Below, piece by piece: positions 6,324 through 6,967 of a stretch of DNA of 6,967 bases. Origin of the DNA: Clostridia bacterium (lineage in GTDB: Bacteria; Bacillota_A; Clostridia; Peptostreptococcales; JAAYPU01); assembly GCA_022360735.1 (NCBI GenBank), contig JAKSCF010000125.1, positions 1 through 6,967 of the forward strand, given 5' to 3'. Position 1 is the first letter of the stretch. The number at the start of each line of letters is the position of its first letter. The position numbers and the translations under genes were made by a program. The notes beneath the pieces are model-generated. The model saw nothing but the letters and a program-made list of their open reading frames with translations, made no database searches and had not been told where the DNA came from.

Positions 6324-6967
6324 ATGGAAACATATAAAAATATATTGGAAATTAAAAATCTTTGTGTGGAGGCGGATGGGAAGGAATTGCTGCATGATTT
6401 AAGCTTAACCATTCCAGTTGGTGAGGTGCATGCTTTACTGGGATTAAATGGAAGCGGAAAGACATCATTGATGATGACCATTATGGGATTTCCTAGGTAC
6501 CAAGTTACAAAAGGGCAAATCCTTTTTAAAGGAAAAGAGATTACGAACCTCAATATCACTGAAAGGGCCAGGTTGGGGATCGGTATTGCGCAGCAGCGTC
6601 CTCCAACAATCAACGGTGTAAAACTACGCCACATTCTTGACTATGCCGTTATGAACGAGCCAAGATATATCCATGAGATGCCGGCTATGATTAAAACTGC
6701 CGGCATGGAAAAGTTTCTGGATCGGGATATTAATAATGGGTTATCCGGCGGCGAAATAAAACGTGCTGAGCTATTGCAGCTGCTAGCGACACAACCCGGA
6801 TTCAGTATGATGGATGAGCCGGATTCCGGTACAGATCTAGAATCCATTGAGATTATAGGTAAGTTGCTCAACCTGCTTTTTTCCAGGGATGCATGCCATC
6901 CGGCAAAACGAAGAGCAGGGCTTATTGTCACGCATAATGGTAACATTTTTGACTACGTCCATGTTGA
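6324..6967 (+). CDS. sufC: SufC-like Fe-S cluster assembly ATPase, truncated at the window end
   Basis: 214 codons are present and the frame is open to the last base, so the C-terminus is missing. Visible elements are Walker A GLNGSGKTS (40-48), Q-loop Gln91 in GIAQQRPP, signature LSGGEIKRAELLQLLA (140-155), Walker B MMDEPDSGTDLE (162-173) and switch His204 in IVTHNG. The SGGEIKRAE signature and the DEPDSGxDLE block are SufC hallmarks and differ from transport ATPases; the QRPP form fits the minimal SufBC systems of archaea and Clostridia. SufC would drive conformational change in a SufB/SufD-type scaffold, which is expected just beyond the window. GAGG (6311-6314) lies 9 nt before the ATG. 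It follows the Fur-family gene by 33 bp with no terminator between. From about 6660 its GC (roughly 45-50% by hand count) is above that of the neighbours. Confidence 0.85.
   Translation, partial: METYKNILEIKNLCVEADGKELLHDLSLTIPVGEVHALLGLNGSGKTSLMMTIMGFPRYQVTKGQILFKGKEITNLNITERARLGIGIAQQRPPTINGVKLRHILDYAVMNEPRYIHEMPAMIKTAGMEKFLDRDINNGLSGGEIKRAELLQLLATQPGFSMMDEPDSGTDLESIEIIGKLLNLLFSRDACHPAKRRAGLIVTHNGNIFDYVHV

Noticed and set aside
6296..6946. Minus-strand open frames opposite the sufC-like gene
   Set aside because: The plus strand encodes a complete set of ABC ATPase motifs through this stretch, so these are shadows.

Overview
The window is AT-rich, with strong AGGAGG-type ribosome binding sites. 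It carries oxygen-sensitive enzyme families (HgdC/BadF-type activase fused to a 2-hydroxyacyl-CoA-dehydratase-like part, and a SufC-like ATPase of the minimal type). Together these point to an anaerobic low-GC Firmicute, most likely a member of the Clostridia. I infer this from gene content and composition, not from a species match.

Layout. Positions 2-861 hold the tail of an ABC permease and its overlapping ATPase (NitT/TauT/SsuB type), closed by a clear intrinsic terminator. Facing them on the minus strand is a Crp/Fnr-family regulator (889-1566) that lacks the cAMP-contacting Arg-Ser pair. A 236-bp divergent intergenic region (1567-1802) holds a good minus-strand promoter for the regulator, a probable plus-strand promoter, and two candidate Fur boxes. 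One box overlaps the -35 of the regulator; the other lies between the -10 and the ribosome binding site of the large gene to the right.

That large gene (1803-5810, 1335 aa) is the centre of the window. It has two tandem ASKHA-type activase domains, each with the two cluster cysteines 39 residues apart, joined to a long DUF2229/HgdB-like part. It is followed after 12 bp by a Fur-family regulator (5823-6290) and after another 33 bp by a SufC-like Fe-S assembly ATPase (6324 to the window end, truncated).

How the parts may work together (inference). Spacing suggests the large activase/reductase-like protein, the Fur-family regulator and sufC form one operon, controlled by iron or peroxide through the Fur box in the leader, probably with autoregulation. 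SufC would help build Fe-S clusters. The large protein would use ATP hydrolysis at an interface [4Fe-4S] cluster to push low-potential electrons into its own C-terminal half. Its substrate is unknown. The transporter at the left edge appears to be a separate transcription unit. The most interesting point is the coupling of a self-contained, fused ATP-driven electron activator to a Fur-type regulator and an Fe-S assembly ATPase.
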